The position numbers and the translations under genes were made by a program. A stretch of 64,000 nucleotides of DNA from Streptantibioticus parmotrematis (lineage in GTDB: Bacteria; Actinomycetota; Actinomycetes; Streptomycetales; Streptomycetaceae), in NCBI RefSeq assembly GCF_019890615.1, contig NZ_JAINVZ010000003.1:429299-493298 (forward strand), in the 5' to 3' direction. Under the pieces are notes generated by a model. That model saw nothing but the letters and a program-made list of their open reading frames with translations, made no database searches and was not told where the DNA came from. Positions within the stretch are counted from its first letter, which is position 1; each line of letters opens with the position of its first letter. This document shows, in pieces, positions 44,759 to 55,871 of the stretch.

Positions 44759-46750
44759 TCAGCTGTCGCGGGCGTCTCCCGGGCCCGCCAGACCGTCCGC
44801 CGCCTCCCGTTGCAGCCGCGCCCCCTCCGTGTCCCCCAGGCGTTCCAGCACCCGCGCCATCCCCAGCAGCACCACGCGCTGCAACCGCGCGTCGTCCGCC
44901 TGCCGGGCCCAGCGCAGCGCCTCCTGACCGGTGCGCAGACTCTCCTCCGCCGCCCCGGACACCTCTTGCGCCAGTGCCACCTCCGCCAGCGTCGCCGCGT
45001 ACCCGGCGTGATCGCGGAGCCTGCGGTACGCCGCCGCGGCCGCCCGCCACTCGCGCAGCGCGGCGTCCCGGCGGCCGTCGTCGGTGTGCAGCAGCGCGAG
45101 CCGGGTGTGCAGCCGGGCCGCGTCGGCGAGCTCACCGCGCTCACCGCGCTGGGCCAGCGCCCTGCCGTACCAGTCGGCGGCGCGCTCCCGGTCGCCCAGC
45201 TCCAGATGGCTGTCGCCCAGCGCCTCCAGCGCCCGGCCCAGGGTGAAGGCGTCGCGGCCGGCCCGGGCCGCGTCCAGCGCCGCGCGGTAGCGGGCCACCG
45301 CGTCCTTCGTGCGGCCCGCCGCCGCGTCCAGGTCGCCGAGGTTGATCAGCGCCGCCGCCCGCTCGCGATCGGGACCGCGCCGCTCGGCCACCTCCAGCAG
45401 CAGCCCGTGCAGCTCGTAGCGCTCCGGCGCCGCCTGCCCGTGCGCGTCCAGGGCCAGCACCGCCGCCGAGGCCAGCCGCCGGGCCAGGGTGTCCAGCTCG
45501 CCGTCGGCCACCGCGATCCGGGCGGCCCCCAGCAGCTCGGGCAGCCTGCGCCGCAGCCAGCCCGAGGCGGCCTCGCGGTCCGCGAAGCGCAGGGCGAGCG
45601 GCACCTCGTCGGTCGCGGCCTCGTCCGGGGCGGCGGCCGACGCGGCGCAGGCCCGCACCAGCCGGACGGTGCGCTCCAGCATCCGGGCCCGGGCGAGCCG
45701 TACCTCCTCCGCCCGCTCCCCCGCCTCCAGCGCGTCGCGCAGCAACGGCACGGCCCACCCGGCGACCCGGTAGGCGGCCGGCTCGGTGCCCGCGCCGGGA
45801 CCGGGGTCGCGGCGCAGCAGGCCGTAGCGCGCGAAGTCCTCCAGCGCGTCGCGGGCGGCCTCCAGCGCGCATCCCGCGAGCGCCGACGCGAGATGGGCGT
45901 CGACCAGCGCGCCGGGCGCGAGCACCAGCATCCGCATCAGCCGGGCGGCGGGCCCCGGAAGCTGCGCGGCGACCACGCCGAACGCCCGCTCCAGCGGCGT
46001 CGCATCGTCGTCGGGCAGCACGCGGACCGCGTCGGTCACCGACATCCCGGGGCGGTCGGCGAGCCACCCGGCCATCAGGCGCAGCGCGGCGGGCGAACCG
46101 CCGCAGCGCTCGGCCAGCGTCTCGGCGGCACGCGGGTCGCAGGTCACCCGGGTCGAGCCGATGGCCTGGGCCAGCAGTTCGACGCACGCCGCGCTCTGCA
46201 GCCCGCCCAGGGTGCACGGCCGTACGTCGGCCACTCCGGCGAGCGGTCCGCGCGAGGTGGCGACCACCAGGGCCGTCTCGCCGTGCGGCAGCAGCGGCGC
46301 GACCTGCTCGCCGCTCGCCGCGTCGTCCAGCACCAGCAGCACGCGGCGCTCCCGCAGCGCCTCGCGCAAGGCCGCCTCGGGGTCGTCGTCCGCCTCCCGG
46401 CCGAGCCCGCGCAGCAACTGCGCCGCCACCTCCCGGGCCGCCCGGGGCTCGCCCTGCGGATCGGTGAGCGCCGCGTACAGCAGTCCTTCGGGGTAGCGGG
46501 CGGCCTGCTCGCGGGCGAGGCGCAGGGCGAGCGCGGTGCGGCCGGAGCCGGGGCGGCCCGCGACCAGCAGGACCCGGCAGGTGGCGGCGGGCCTGCCGCG
46601 CAGGGCGTCCAGGCTCGGGGTGTCGATGTCGGCGCGCAGCTCGCGCAGTTCGCGTTCCCGGCCGACGAAACGCTCCGGGCCCGGCGGCAGCGCGTCACGG
46701 TCCGAGGCCGCCGCCCGCTCGCCGTCGGTTCCTGGCACCTCGTCCGACAC
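44759..46750 (-). CDS. AfsR-like NB-ARC ATPase with TPR repeats, no DNA-binding domain
   Basis: A 663-residue protein with the ATPase and TPR parts of SARP/AfsR-type regulators but no N-terminal DNA-binding or BTA domain. The NB-ARC-like region (about 28-330) starts with FVGRERELRELR, has the P-loop VAGRPGSGRTAL (about 63-74), Walker B RRVLLVLDDAA and GGSPAALRLMAG (GLPL-like). The C-terminal half (about 460-655) contains four to five TPR units, for example INLGDLDAAAGRTKDAVARY and LEALGDSHLELGDRERAADWY. It may act as a signal-transducing STAND ATPase with a separate output partner. No partner gene is obvious nearby. Confidence 0.8.
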   Translation of the reverse strand: MSDEVPGTDGERAAASDRDALPPGPERFVGRERELRELRADIDTPSLDALRGRPAATCRVLLVAGRPGSGRTALALRLAREQAARYPEGLLYAALTDPQGEPRAAREVAAQLLRGLGREADDDPEAALREALRERRVLLVLDDAASGEQVAPLLPHGETALVVATSRGPLAGVADVRPCTLGGLQSAACVELLAQAIGSTRVTCDPRAAETLAERCGGSPAALRLMAGWLADRPGMSVTDAVRVLPDDDATPLERAFGVVAAQLPGPAARLMRMLVLAPGALVDAHLASALAGCALEAARDALEDFARYGLLRRDPGPGAGTEPAAYRVAGWAVPLLRDALEAGERAEEVRLARARMLERTVRLVRACAASAAAPDEAATDEVPLALRFADREAASGWLRRRLPELLGAARIAVADGELDTLARRLASAAVLALDAHGQAAPERYELHGLLLEVAERRGPDRERAAALINLGDLDAAAGRTKDAVARYRAALDAARAGRDAFTLGRALEALGDSHLELGDRERAADWYGRALAQRGERGELADAARLHTRLALLHTDDGRRDAALREWRAAAAAYRRLRDHAGYAATLAEVALAQEVSGAAEESLRTGQEALRWARQADDARLQRVVLLGMARVLERLGDTEGARLQREAADGLAGPGDARDS

Positions 46751-46912
46751 CGGCCCACTCCGTTCCTGCGCGCCTACGACGCCGCGCCGACCGGTGGTGC
46801 GCGGGAGCCTGCGCTCCGGTGCGCGGGAGCCTTGAGCCTAGTTCACCGGGCGGCCGGGAACGGGTGGACGACGCCGCCCGGTCACCCGGCCGGAGGCGTC
46901 GGCCCGGCGGCG

Positions 46913-47539
46913 CTACGAGGCGTCGAAGGGCCGGGCTGGCCACGGCGCGTCCGCCGGGCGCAGCGACTCCACGCCGTCCCCCGCCAGCACCGCGTTGAGC
47001 GCCAGGACGCCCACCGCGAGGCAGGCGTTGTGCAGTTCACCCTGGAGAACCCCGCGTACCAGCTCCTCCAGCGGCACCCGGGCGTGCTCGAACCGAGCCT
47101 CCTCCTCCGACGCCTCGTACCGCTCGCCGGTGGCCTCGGTGACACCGCGGGCGAGGAAGATCCGGATCGCCTCGTCGGAGCCGCCGGGGGTGGAGTAGAT
47201 GTCGGCGAGCACCCGCCAGTCGGAGGCCTCGACGTGCGCCTCCTCGAACAGCTCGCGCTGGGCGGCGCGCACCGGGTGCTCCCCGGGGACGTCCAGCAGC
47301 CCGGCCGGGACCTCCCACAGCAGGTGGCGCACCGGGTGCCGGTACTGGCGCAGGACGAGGACCCGGCCCTCGTCGTCCAGCGCGACGACGGCGACCGAGC
47401 CGGGGTGCGTCTGGTAGTCGCGGCGCACCGTGCCGCCGTCCGGCATGGTCACCTCGTCGGTGCGCACACCGGTGACGTTGCCGGTGAACGGCGTGCGGGT
47501 GCCGGTCACCGGCCACTGCTCGGGAATGTCGTGCAACAT
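46913..47539 (-). CDS. ADP-ribose pyrophosphatase (NUDIX hydrolase)
   Basis: Hydrolyses ADP-ribose to AMP and ribose 5-phosphate. The 208-residue protein has the ADPRase pattern WEVPAGLLDVPGEHP and QRELFEEAHV; the Nudix box has the family one-residue longer spacing and His in place of the usual final Gly. The downstream STPGGSDEAIRIFLA, with its Gly-x-Ser-Asp-Glu, is typical of ADPRases. ATG 47539 has GGAGG 5 nt upstream. It follows pyrG after 154 bp, the same order as Rv1699-Rv1700. Confidence 0.88.
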   Translation of the reverse strand: MLHDIPEQWPVTGTRTPFTGNVTGVRTDEVTMPDGGTVRRDYQTHPGSVAVVALDDEGRVLVLRQYRHPVRHLLWEVPAGLLDVPGEHPVRAAQRELFEEAHVEASDWRVLADIYSTPGGSDEAIRIFLARGVTEATGERYEASEEEARFEHARVPLEELVRGVLQGELHNACLAVGVLALNAVLAGDGVESLRPADAPWPARPFDAS

Positions 47540-47693
47540 GCGGTCCTCCGCGACGAGGGCTTGACCGGCCCGCACCACGCTCGGGTCGGGGCGGGCCGTG
47601 GGAGAAGACGGCGGTGCCGGAGCGGGACCGCCCATGATCGGGAAGTCCCCTCCGGCACCGTAACGCGAGGCGGGCGCGGCGGCCCGCACCGGC

Positions 47694-49427
<1,734 letters not shown>

Positions 49428-49954
49428 GAGGGGGCTCCCGTGGTCGCGAGGTGAGGGTCGGACGGCGCCGGAGAGATGGGGTGCCGTCGCGGCGGTTCAG
49501 TGGTTCAGCCCACCGGCCCACGGGCTACCAGGGTATCAGCGCCCCGGCGCACCCGTCGGCGGCGCGGGGTGCGCCGAGGCCGGGGTGTCCAGGGTCGCGG
49601 CGCCACGGACGGCGTCCTCCCGGGCCCGTGGCGGACGACCGGAGGCGTGCGCTCCGGAATGTGCGCCGAGGGGGGCGCAGGCCCTACGATGCGGGCCGCG
49701 CACCCGCGCGTTCCCGCACGTCCCGCCCACAAGGTCAGGGCCCGGCGGGGGCCGTAGGATGGGTGCGTTGGCGCGACAGGGCACCGTGCGGGGACGCCTC
49801 ACCCGACCGGCCGAGCCCGGCTCCACCGAGACTCGCGCGTCCCCCTGTTCCACGTCGTATTCTGCTCGGACGCTTTCTGCTGCCCGCCCTCGCGCAGGGG
49901 CAGGAGGGGGACGGCTCGACGTTCAACTGATCGACTGTTCGACTGGAGATGCAC
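49428..49954. other. 527-bp divergent region pyrG / GH15
   Basis: No convincing gene. It contains the pyrG leader and, for the plus-strand GH15 gene, a -10-like TAGGAT at 49755-49760, the form common in Streptomyces housekeeping promoters; no clear -35 is seen. Confidence 0.4.
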
Positions 49955-51775
49955 GTGGCCGGGCGCATCGAGGACTACGCACTCATCGGCGATATGCAGA
50001 CCGCCGCACTCGTCTGCCGGGACGGCACGGTGGACTGGCTCTGCCTGCCCCGGTTCGACTCACCGTCGATCTTCGCCGGGCTGCTGGGCACCGATGAACA
50101 CGGCTACTGGCGGGTGGCCCCGGCGCATCCGGCGTCCGAGGAGCCGCCCTCCGCGACCCGCCGCCGCTACCGGGGCGACTCGCTGATCCTGGAATCGGAG
50201 TGGGACACCAAGCGCGGCACGGTCCGGGTGACCGACTTCATGCCGCCGCGTGACGGCGCCCCGCAGCTGATCCGGGTCGTCGAGGGCGTCTCCGGCCGGG
50301 TGCCGATGCGCTCCGAGCTGGTGATGCGCTTCTCGTACGGCTGGGTCACGCCGTGGGTGCACAAGGTCGCCGACCCGCAGGCCGCCGAGGGCCGGGTGGT
50401 GGCCGTCGCCGGTCCCGACTCCGTCTGGCTGGACACCGACTGTCCGACCTACGGCAAGGACCTGACGACCTACGCGGACTTCACGGTCGCCCCCGGGGAC
50501 CGGATCGTGTTCACCATCAGCTGGCAGCCCTCGCACAAGGAGCCGCCGGCGCTGCCGGACCCCGCCGGTTCGCTGGAGGCGACCGAGCAGTTCTGGCGCG
50601 ACTGGGTCGAGCAGTGCACGTACCACGGCCCCTACCGGGACGCGGTGGTCCGCTCGCTGATCACGCTCAAGGCGCTCACCTACGGGCCGACCGGCGGCAT
50701 CGTCGCCGCGCCGACCACCTCGCTGCCGGAGGACATCGGCGGCGTGCGCAACTGGGACTACCGCTTCACCTGGCTGCGGGACGCGGCGATCACGCTGTCG
50801 TCGCTGCTGCGCACCGGCTACCGCGAGGAGGCCCGCGCCTGGCGCGAGTGGCTGCTGCGCGCGGTGGCGGGCGACCCGGAGAACCTCCAGATCATGTACG
50901 GCATCGCGGGCGAACGCGAGCTGGGCGAGACGGAGCTGACCTGGCTGCCGGGCTACGAGGGCTCGCAGCCGGTGCGGGTCGGCAACGGGGCCGCCCACCA
51001 GCTCCAGCTGGACGTCTACGGCGAGGTCAGCGAGGCGCTGCACCTGGCCCACATGACCGGCCTGGCCCGCAACGACTACGCGAGCCTGCTCCAGCTGAAG
51101 CTGATCCGCTACCTGGAGCAGCACTGGACCGAGCCGGATGAGGGCATCTGGGAGGTGCGCGGCCCGCGCCGCCACTTCGTGCACTCCAAGGTGATGGCCT
51201 GGGTCGCGGTCGACCGCACGGTGAAGCTGATCGAGTCCGGCGAGGTCGACGGGCCGCTGGAGCGGTGGCGCGAGCTGCGCGAGGAGATCCACCGCGACGT
51301 GTGCGAGAAGGGGTACGACAAGGAGCGCAACACCTTCACGCAGTCCTACGGCTCCAAGGAGCTGGACGCCTCGCTGCTGCTGATCCCCCAGGTCGGCTTC
51401 CTGCCGCCGGACGACAAGCGGGTCATCGGCACGATCGAGGCGATCCAGAAGGAGCTGACGGTCGAGGGCGGCTTCGTGCTGCGCTACCCGACCGAGGGCT
51501 CCGAGGAGGGCGTCGACGGTCTGCCGGGCGACGAGGGCGCGTTCCTGGCCTGCTCGTTCTGGCTGGCGGACGACCTGGCGATGATCGGCCGGGTCGACGA
51601 GGCCCGCCAGCTGTTCGAGAAGCTGCTGTCCCTGCGCAACGACCTGGGCCTGCTGGCGGAGGAGTGGGACCCGCGCCTGCAACGCCAGGTCGGCAACTTC
51701 CCCCAGGCCTTCAGCCACGTCCCCCTGATCGACACGGCCCTGCGCCTGACCGCGAGCGGCGCGTACGGCGGCTGA
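49955..51775 (+). CDS. GH15 glucoamylase/trehalase-family hydrolase
   Basis: Cytoplasmic (alpha/alpha)6-barrel hydrolase. The N-terminal beta-sandwich begins GRIEDYALIGDMQTAALVCR and VDWLCLPRFDSPS. The barrel has NWDYRFTWLRDAA, PDEGIWEVRGPRRHFVHSK (catalytic acid Glu in the first part) and GDEGAFLACSFWLADDL. The C-terminal LLAEEWDP holds the base Glu. Actinobacterial members of this group include trehalases, so trehalose or maltodextrin is the likely substrate. GTG 49955 is chosen over ATG 49949 because GGAG then lies 6 nt upstream and the protein starts Met-Ala-Gly-Arg, as in homologues I recall. Confidence 0.9.
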   Translation: MAGRIEDYALIGDMQTAALVCRDGTVDWLCLPRFDSPSIFAGLLGTDEHGYWRVAPAHPASEEPPSATRRRYRGDSLILESEWDTKRGTVRVTDFMPPRDGAPQLIRVVEGVSGRVPMRSELVMRFSYGWVTPWVHKVADPQAAEGRVVAVAGPDSVWLDTDCPTYGKDLTTYADFTVAPGDRIVFTISWQPSHKEPPALPDPAGSLEATEQFWRDWVEQCTYHGPYRDAVVRSLITLKALTYGPTGGIVAAPTTSLPEDIGGVRNWDYRFTWLRDAAITLSSLLRTGYREEARAWREWLLRAVAGDPENLQIMYGIAGERELGETELTWLPGYEGSQPVRVGNGAAHQLQLDVYGEVSEALHLAHMTGLARNDYASLLQLKLIRYLEQHWTEPDEGIWEVRGPRRHFVHSKVMAWVAVDRTVKLIESGEVDGPLERWRELREEIHRDVCEKGYDKERNTFTQSYGSKELDASLLLIPQVGFLPPDDKRVIGTIEAIQKELTVEGGFVLRYPTEGSEEGVDGLPGDEGAFLACSFWLADDLAMIGRVDEARQLFEKLLSLRNDLGLLAEEWDPRLQRQVGNFPQAFSHVPLIDTALRLTASGAYGG

Positions 51776-51781
51776 GCGGCG

Positions 51782-51800
51782 GGCCCGCGCCAGGCGGGCC
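51782..51800. terminator. Small hairpin between convergent GH15 and GT4 genes
   Basis: GGCCCGC and GCGGGCC pair around a 5-nt loop in the 38-bp gap between the convergent stops. Short but all G/C. Confidence 0.4.
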
Positions 51801-51813
51801 GTCCACGTCCCGG

Positions 51814-52938
51814 TCAGCGGGCCGGGGCGCCGGTCAGCTCGTCGTAGACGCTGAGGATCTGGGCGATCGTGTGGTCCTCGGTGGGCCAGGTCGCCGCCTG
51901 GGCCCGGGCCTCGGTGGTCAGGGCGGTTCTGCGGGCCGGGTCCGCCAGCAGGTCGGCGACGGCCCGGGCCAGCGCCGTCGCGTCGCCCTGCGGCACCAGC
52001 ACCGCCGCGTCCCCCACCAGGTCGGGCACGCCGCCGACCGCGGTCGCCACCAGCGGCACCCCGGCCCGCAGGGTCTCCTGGACGATCAGTGGATGCGCCT
52101 CCCAGCGGCTGGGCAGCGCCACCAGGTCGGCCACCTGGAGCAGATGCGCCACGTCGCCGCGGCGGCCCAGCAGCCGCACCGGCAGGTCCTCCGCCTCGAT
52201 CCTGGCGGCGAGTTCGGCCCGGCGGCTGCCCTCCCCCGCGATGGCGACCAGCGGCGCCGGGTCCAGCGCCCGCCAGCAGCGCGCCGCGTCCAGCAGCAGA
52301 TCGTGGCCCTTGTACGGTTCGAGGCGGCCGACCGCGAGGATCAACGGCCGCTTCTCGGCGCCGAGTTCGGCCCGCAGCGCGTCGCGGTCGGGCGCGTGTC
52401 GCGGTCTCGGCACCGGGAACGCCACCGGTGCCAGCCGGGCGTCGCGCGCCCCGAGCCCGCGCACCCGGTCCACCAGGTCCGTCGAGGCGCCCAGCACCAC
52501 GGTGGCGGCCCGCGCCACCCGCCGCTCCAGCAGCCGCGTCAGCCCGGCCCTGGTGCCGAACGCGGGGGCTGGTGGGTGCCAGGTCACCACGAGCGCCGGG
52601 CCCCGCGCGCCGGTGAGCGCGAGCGAGGCCAGCATCCCGGCGCGCAGGCCGTGCGCGTGCACCACGTGGGTGCCGGCGCAGGCGGCGCGCAGCGCGGCGA
52701 CCGCGGCGGCCTCACCGAGCGGCCCCGGCCGGCCGCCGATCTCCACCGGCGCGAACCGGGCGCCGGTGCCGTCGAAGCCGTAGGCCGCGGCGGAGGCGGC
52801 GGGCGCGCAGACCGTCACCTCGATGCCCCGCGCGACCAGGCCCCCGGACAGCGAGCTGACGTGTCCGCCGCCGCACGCGCCGAAGACCTGCACGGCACGC
52901 AACGTGCCGGACGGCTGCGGGATGTGAGCGCTGGTCAC
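51814..52938 (-). CDS. GT4-family glycosyltransferase
   Basis: A 374-residue GT-B fold retaining glycosyltransferase. The C-terminal nucleotide-sugar domain shows VGRLEPYKGHDLLL, IAGEGSRRAEL, then VALPSRWEAHPLIVQETLRAGVPLVAT (the Glu-x7-Glu signature) and VGGVPDLVGD. The N-terminal acceptor half has GGHVSSLSGGLVARGIEVTV and VVHAHGLRAGM. Acceptor unknown; the group includes phosphatidylinositol mannosyltransferase-like and mycothiol-type enzymes. GTG 52938 has no clear ribosome site. It sits in the place between pyrG and recN where many actinobacteria carry steA/steB. Confidence 0.85.
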   Translation of the reverse strand: MTSAHIPQPSGTLRAVQVFGACGGGHVSSLSGGLVARGIEVTVCAPAASAAAYGFDGTGARFAPVEIGGRPGPLGEAAAVAALRAACAGTHVVHAHGLRAGMLASLALTGARGPALVVTWHPPAPAFGTRAGLTRLLERRVARAATVVLGASTDLVDRVRGLGARDARLAPVAFPVPRPRHAPDRDALRAELGAEKRPLILAVGRLEPYKGHDLLLDAARCWRALDPAPLVAIAGEGSRRAELAARIEAEDLPVRLLGRRGDVAHLLQVADLVALPSRWEAHPLIVQETLRAGVPLVATAVGGVPDLVGDAAVLVPQGDATALARAVADLLADPARRTALTTEARAQAATWPTEDHTIAQILSVYDELTGAPAR

Positions 52939-53074
52939 CGGAAGGCTCGGGCTCCTGGGTCGGGGGCGGACAGGGTCCAGGATGCCAGGAGGGTGCGACA
53001 GTTCGGGTGTCGATCTCCCGTCCTACCGGCCCGTAGCCCTCCCCCTATCACCCGGACGAGTGAGCCCGGGCGGT

Positions 53075-54820
53075 TCAGCGGGCCGATCGCGCCGTCTCCA
53101 GCAGCTCTTCCGCGTGCGCCCGGGCGGTGTCGGAGTCCTCCAGGCCCGCGAGCATCCGCGACAGCTCCCGCACCCGCTCCTCGCCGTCCAGCACCTTCAC
53201 CCCGCTGCTGGTCACCGAGCCGTCGTGGGTCTTCTCCACCAGCAACTGCCGGTCGGCGAAGGCCGCCACCTGCGGCAGGTGCGTCACGACGACGACCTGC
53301 GCCGACTTCGCCAGCCTGGCCAGCCGCCGTCCGACCTCGACCGCCGCCTTGCCGCCGACGCCCGCGTCCACCTCGTCGAACAGGTACGTCGGCACCGGGT
53401 CCGATCCGGCGAAGACCACCTCGACCGCGAGCATCACCCGCGACAGCTCACCGCCGGAGGCACCCTTGGCGATCGGCCGCGGCGGCGCCCCCGGGTGCGG
53501 CGCGAGGTGCAGTTCCACCTCGTCGGCGCCGTACGGGCCGAAGGCGACGGTGCGGCCGTCGATCCCGATGCCGTCCTCGTCGTCGGTCTGCCCGATCTCG
53601 ACCGTGATCCGGGCGTGCGGCATGGCGAGTTCGGCGAGTTCCGCGGTGACCGCGTCGGCGAAGCGCGCTGCGGCCTTGGTCCGCGCGTCGGTCAACCGGC
53701 CCGCCAGCGACGCCAGTTCGGCGCGCAGCTCGTCGCGTTCCGCGGTCAGCGCGTCGATCCGCTCATCGTCGCCGTCCAGGTCGGCCAGCCGTGCCGCGCC
53801 CTGCTCGGCCCAGGCCAGCACGGCGGCGACGCCCTCGCCGGACTCGTCGTACTTACGGGTCAACTGGGCCAGCACGGACCGCCGTTCCTCGACCGCGGCG
53901 AGCCGCAGCGGGTCGGCGTCCAGGTTGTCGGCGTACCCGGCGAGTTCACCCGCCACGTCGGCGACCAGGATGGCGATCTCGCCGAGCCGGTCGGTCAGCG
54001 CGGCCAGCGCCGGGTCGTGGCCCCGTACCGCCTCCAGCGCGCGGTGCGCCCCGGCCACCAGGGTCGCGGCGTCCACGCCCTCCGGGTCCTCCGGGTTGCC
54101 CGCGAGCGCCGCGTGCCCGGCCGACGCGGCCGACGCCAGCGCCTCGGCGTGCCCCAGCCGCTCAGCCTCGGCGGCCAGTTCCGTGTCCTCCCCGGGGCGC
54201 GGCTCGGCGGCGGCCACCTCGTCCAGGCCGAACCGCAGCAGGTCCGCCTCCTGGGCGCGTTCCCTGGCGAGCCGGGTCAGCTCGTCCAGCTCGGCGGTCA
54301 CCTCGCGCAGCCGCTTGTAGGTCCGCTGGTAGGCGGCGAGCGGCTCGGCCACCGCGTCGCCCGCGTACCGGTCCAGCGCCTGCCGCTGCCGGGCCGGGCG
54401 CAGCAGGCCCTGCTGGTCGGTCTGGCCGTGCACGGCCACCAGGTCGTCGGCGAGTTCACCCAGCAGCGAGGCGGGCACCGAACGGCCGCCCACGTGCGCC
54501 CGGGAGCGCCCCTCGGCCGAGATGGTGCGGCTCACCAGCAGCGCGCCGTCGTCCAGTTCCGCCCCGGCCTCCTCGGCGCGCGTCGCCGCCGGGGAGGCCG
54601 GGTCGACCGTGATCCGGCCCTCCACCACCGCGGCCTTCGCGCCGATCCGTACCAGCGCGGCGTCCGCCCGGCCGCCCAGCAGCAGCCCGAGGCTGGTGAC
54701 GACCATGGTCTTGCCCGCGCCCGTCTCGCCGGTCACCGCCGTGAACCCGGGCGACAGCTCGACCACGGCGTCGTCGATGACGCCCAGGGACCGTATCCGC
54801 ATCTCCTCCAGCACGCCCAA
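53075..54820 (-). CDS. recN: DNA repair protein RecN
   Basis: SMC-like ATPase that acts at double-strand breaks. Walker A TGETGAGKTMV at residues 30-40, two coiled-coil arms (about 160-230 and 300-390), ABC signature GASGGELSRVMLA and Walker B YLFDEVDAGVGG, then VVTHLPQVAAFAD. Length 581 is normal. It follows nadK after a 91-bp gap that contains a CCCGCGA/TCGCGGG hairpin but no LexA-type site that I can recognise. Start GTG/ATG choice: ATG at 54820. Confidence 0.95.
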   Translation of the reverse strand: MGVLEEMRIRSLGVIDDAVVELSPGFTAVTGETGAGKTMVVTSLGLLLGGRADAALVRIGAKAAVVEGRITVDPASPAATRAEEAGAELDDGALLVSRTISAEGRSRAHVGGRSVPASLLGELADDLVAVHGQTDQQGLLRPARQRQALDRYAGDAVAEPLAAYQRTYKRLREVTAELDELTRLARERAQEADLLRFGLDEVAAAEPRPGEDTELAAEAERLGHAEALASAASAGHAALAGNPEDPEGVDAATLVAGAHRALEAVRGHDPALAALTDRLGEIAILVADVAGELAGYADNLDADPLRLAAVEERRSVLAQLTRKYDESGEGVAAVLAWAEQGAARLADLDGDDERIDALTAERDELRAELASLAGRLTDARTKAAARFADAVTAELAELAMPHARITVEIGQTDDEDGIGIDGRTVAFGPYGADEVELHLAPHPGAPPRPIAKGASGGELSRVMLAVEVVFAGSDPVPTYLFDEVDAGVGGKAAVEVGRRLARLAKSAQVVVVTHLPQVAAFADRQLLVEKTHDGSVTSSGVKVLDGEERVRELSRMLAGLEDSDTARAHAEELLETARSAR

Positions 54821-54911
54821 GACGATACGAGGTCCGGCCCCCTCACCGCGACGCGCGTCCCGCGAACCCCGCTCGCGGGGGACGGGCCCGGCGGCCCGGG
54901 GCGGCGCGCGC

Positions 54912-55871
54912 TCAGCGCGGAGCGCCCCGCCAGCCCGCCACCGGCAGCGCGAACTTCGCCACCAGACGGTCGGTGAAGTTGGCGTGGTGCAGCCGGGCGA
55001 GCCGCACCGGCACCGCGCCCCTGCGCACCTCCACCCGCGCCCCGGCCGGCAGCGGCACGGTGCGCCGCCCGTCGCACCACAGCACGCCGTGCTGGGTCTT
55101 GGGCTGCACCTCCACCGCGAGCACCGAGGAGGGCGAGGCCACCAGCGGCTTGGCGAACAGCGCGTGCGCGCTGATCGGCACCATCAGCAGCGCCTCGACC
55201 TCCGGCCACACCACGGGCCCGCCCGCCGAGAAGGCGTACGCGGTCGAGCCGGTCGGCGTCGCGCACACCACGCCGTCGCAGCCGAAGCCGGACACCGGAC
55301 GGCCGTCGACCTCGATGACCACCTCCAGCATCCGCTCGCGCGCCGCCTTCTCCACCGACGCCTCGTTGAGCGCCCAGTCGGTGTGCACCACGCGGCCGTC
55401 CTCGCGCACGAGCACGTCGAGCGTCATGCGTTCCTCGACCTCGTACGCCCGCGTCACCACCCGGTCGACCACCTTGTCCAGGTCGTCGCGTTCGGCCTCG
55501 GCGAGGAAGCCGACGCGGCCCAGGTTGACGCCGAGCATCGGCACGCCGGAGGCGCGGGCGAACTCGGCGCCGCGCAGCAGCGTGCCGTCACCGCCGAGCA
55601 CGACCAGCAGCTCGCAGCCGTCCACCACGCCCGGGCGGCCGTCCACCACCTCGACCGACCCCGGCAGCGGCACCGGCAGGTCGGCCGCCTCGGCGCGCAG
55701 GATGCGCACCCCTATGCCGCTGCGCAACAGCCCCTGCACGACGCGCTGGGCGCTGCGCACGGCGGCCGGGCGGCCGGTGTGCGCGAGCAGGAAGACGGTG
55801 CGCCCCGCGGTGCCGTGGCCGGGAGCCTCGTCGCTCCTGGCGGTGCTGTCTGACGTGCTCGATCCGCTCAA
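54912..55871 (-). CDS. nadK: NAD kinase
   Basis: Phosphorylates NAD to NADP. Key motifs are VFLLAHTGRPAA near the N-terminus, VVLGGDGTLLRGAEFARA (GGDGT nucleotide-binding, catalytic Asp), LGVNLGRVGFLAE, the Asn-Glu of DWALNEASV and CDGVVCATPTGSTAYAFSAGGP. The start is taken as TTG 55871: no ATG or GTG lies between the tlyA stop and the conserved region in frame, and TTGA overlaps that stop by 4 bp. Length 319. The tlyA-nadK-recN order is the same as in mycobacteria. Confidence 0.94.
   Translation of the reverse strand: MSGSSTSDSTARSDEAPGHGTAGRTVFLLAHTGRPAAVRSAQRVVQGLLRSGIGVRILRAEAADLPVPLPGSVEVVDGRPGVVDGCELLVVLGGDGTLLRGAEFARASGVPMLGVNLGRVGFLAEAERDDLDKVVDRVVTRAYEVEERMTLDVLVREDGRVVHTDWALNEASVEKAARERMLEVVIEVDGRPVSGFGCDGVVCATPTGSTAYAFSAGGPVVWPEVEALLMVPISAHALFAKPLVASPSSVLAVEVQPKTQHGVLWCDGRRTVPLPAGARVEVRRGAVPVRLARLHHANFTDRLVAKFALPVAGWRGAPR

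Noticed and set aside
54821..54911. LexA box before recN
   Set aside because: Only a CCCGCGA/TCGCGGG hairpin is visible; no TCGAAC-N4-GTTCGA-like site.
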